Assembly: GCA_022763185.1 (NCBI GenBank)
Contig: JALEGL010000015.1
Location: 186,001 to 250,000 of the forward strand
Source of the DNA: a bacterium
GTDB taxonomy: Bacteria; Bdellovibrionota_G; JALEGL01
Reading direction: 5' to 3'
DNA: 64,000 nt
A model generated the notes under the pieces. It was not told the origin of the DNA, did no database searches, and saw only the letters and a list, made by a program, of their open reading frames with translations. Made by a program: the position numbers and the translations under genes. Numbering within the stretch: the stretch's first letter is position 1; every line of letters starts with the position of its first letter. Positions 63,960-64,000 of this stretch are shown piece after piece.

Positions 63960-64000
63960 ATGAAACATGTCTTTTTATCCTTGATTCTATTTTATTCGAG
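63960..64000 (+). CDS. Possible start of a secreted protein gene (truncated by window edge)
   Basis: ATG at 63960 begins MKHVFLSLILFYS, a signal-peptide-like start that runs to the edge. No strong ribosome-binding site. Only 13 full codons are visible, so this is weak support. Confidence 0.3.
   Translation, partial: MKHVFLSLILFYS

Noticed and set aside
1-64000. tRNA, rRNA, CRISPR, intact insertion sequences
   Set aside because: No T-loop-like GTTCGAATC pattern in a cloverleaf context, no rRNA landmarks, no regularly spaced repeats, and no transposase frame were found by eye.

Overview
The window looks like a chromosomal segment around the replication origin of a Gram-negative bacterium with modest GC. 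It has Sec signal peptides, lipoprotein signals, an RND pump with a TolC-type partner, a periplasmic lytic transglycosylase and lplT/aas phospholipid recycling. The many small secreted orphan proteins, the DksA/GalU/Bcp set and a CtaA/Cox15-type heme A synthase would suit an aerobic Bdellovibrionota/deltaproteobacteria-like lineage. That placement is an inference; no rRNA or tRNA gene was seen to test it.

Layout. 1-3.4 kb: end of an efflux operon (RND pump, then a TolC-like protein that runs off the window). 3.7-17 kb: envelope and accessory genes, with many signal-peptide proteins, lplT-aas, several small membrane proteins, a membrane-anchored metallophosphoesterase and Bcp. 17-25 kb: dksA, galU, two tandem secreted paralogues, priA, bioY, a YiiX-like papain-fold protein and a HIT protein. 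25-28 kb: an MltB-like transglycosylase, an orphan type IV prepilin and a frameshifted SUKH (SMI1/KNR4) gene.

28.2-45.4 kb is the origin block. dnaN (minus) and dnaA (plus) diverge from an AT-rich oriC holding at least three perfect and four near-perfect DnaA boxes. After dnaA come a VWA-like secreted protein, then rpmH-rnpA-yidD-yidC-jag-mnmE, a left-handed beta-helix gene, mnmG, and parA-parB. Three perfect 16-bp parS sites lie inside coding sequence between mnmE and the end of mnmG. rsmG, often found between mnmG and parA, is not seen; two minus-strand secreted genes sit there, one resembling a PAD/agmatine-deiminase fold with altered catalytic residues.

45.4-64 kb: an FN3-like/PEBP lipoprotein, a DapB-like dehydrogenase, a 1,561-residue secreted orphan protein, glutaredoxin, Dps, a fatty-acid desaturase with a repeat-built coiled-coil tail, a zinc-ribbon methyltransferase, a GNAT protein, a TrpR-family protein, heme A synthase, a second FN3-like lipoprotein, an exported class-V PLP enzyme and an exported alpha/beta hydrolase.

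No CRISPR array, intact transposase, prophage or classical defence island was seen. The least explained items are the giant orphan protein, the degenerate deiminase-like protein, the desaturase tail, the beta-helix gene carrying parS, and the structured repeats around jag and mnmE.
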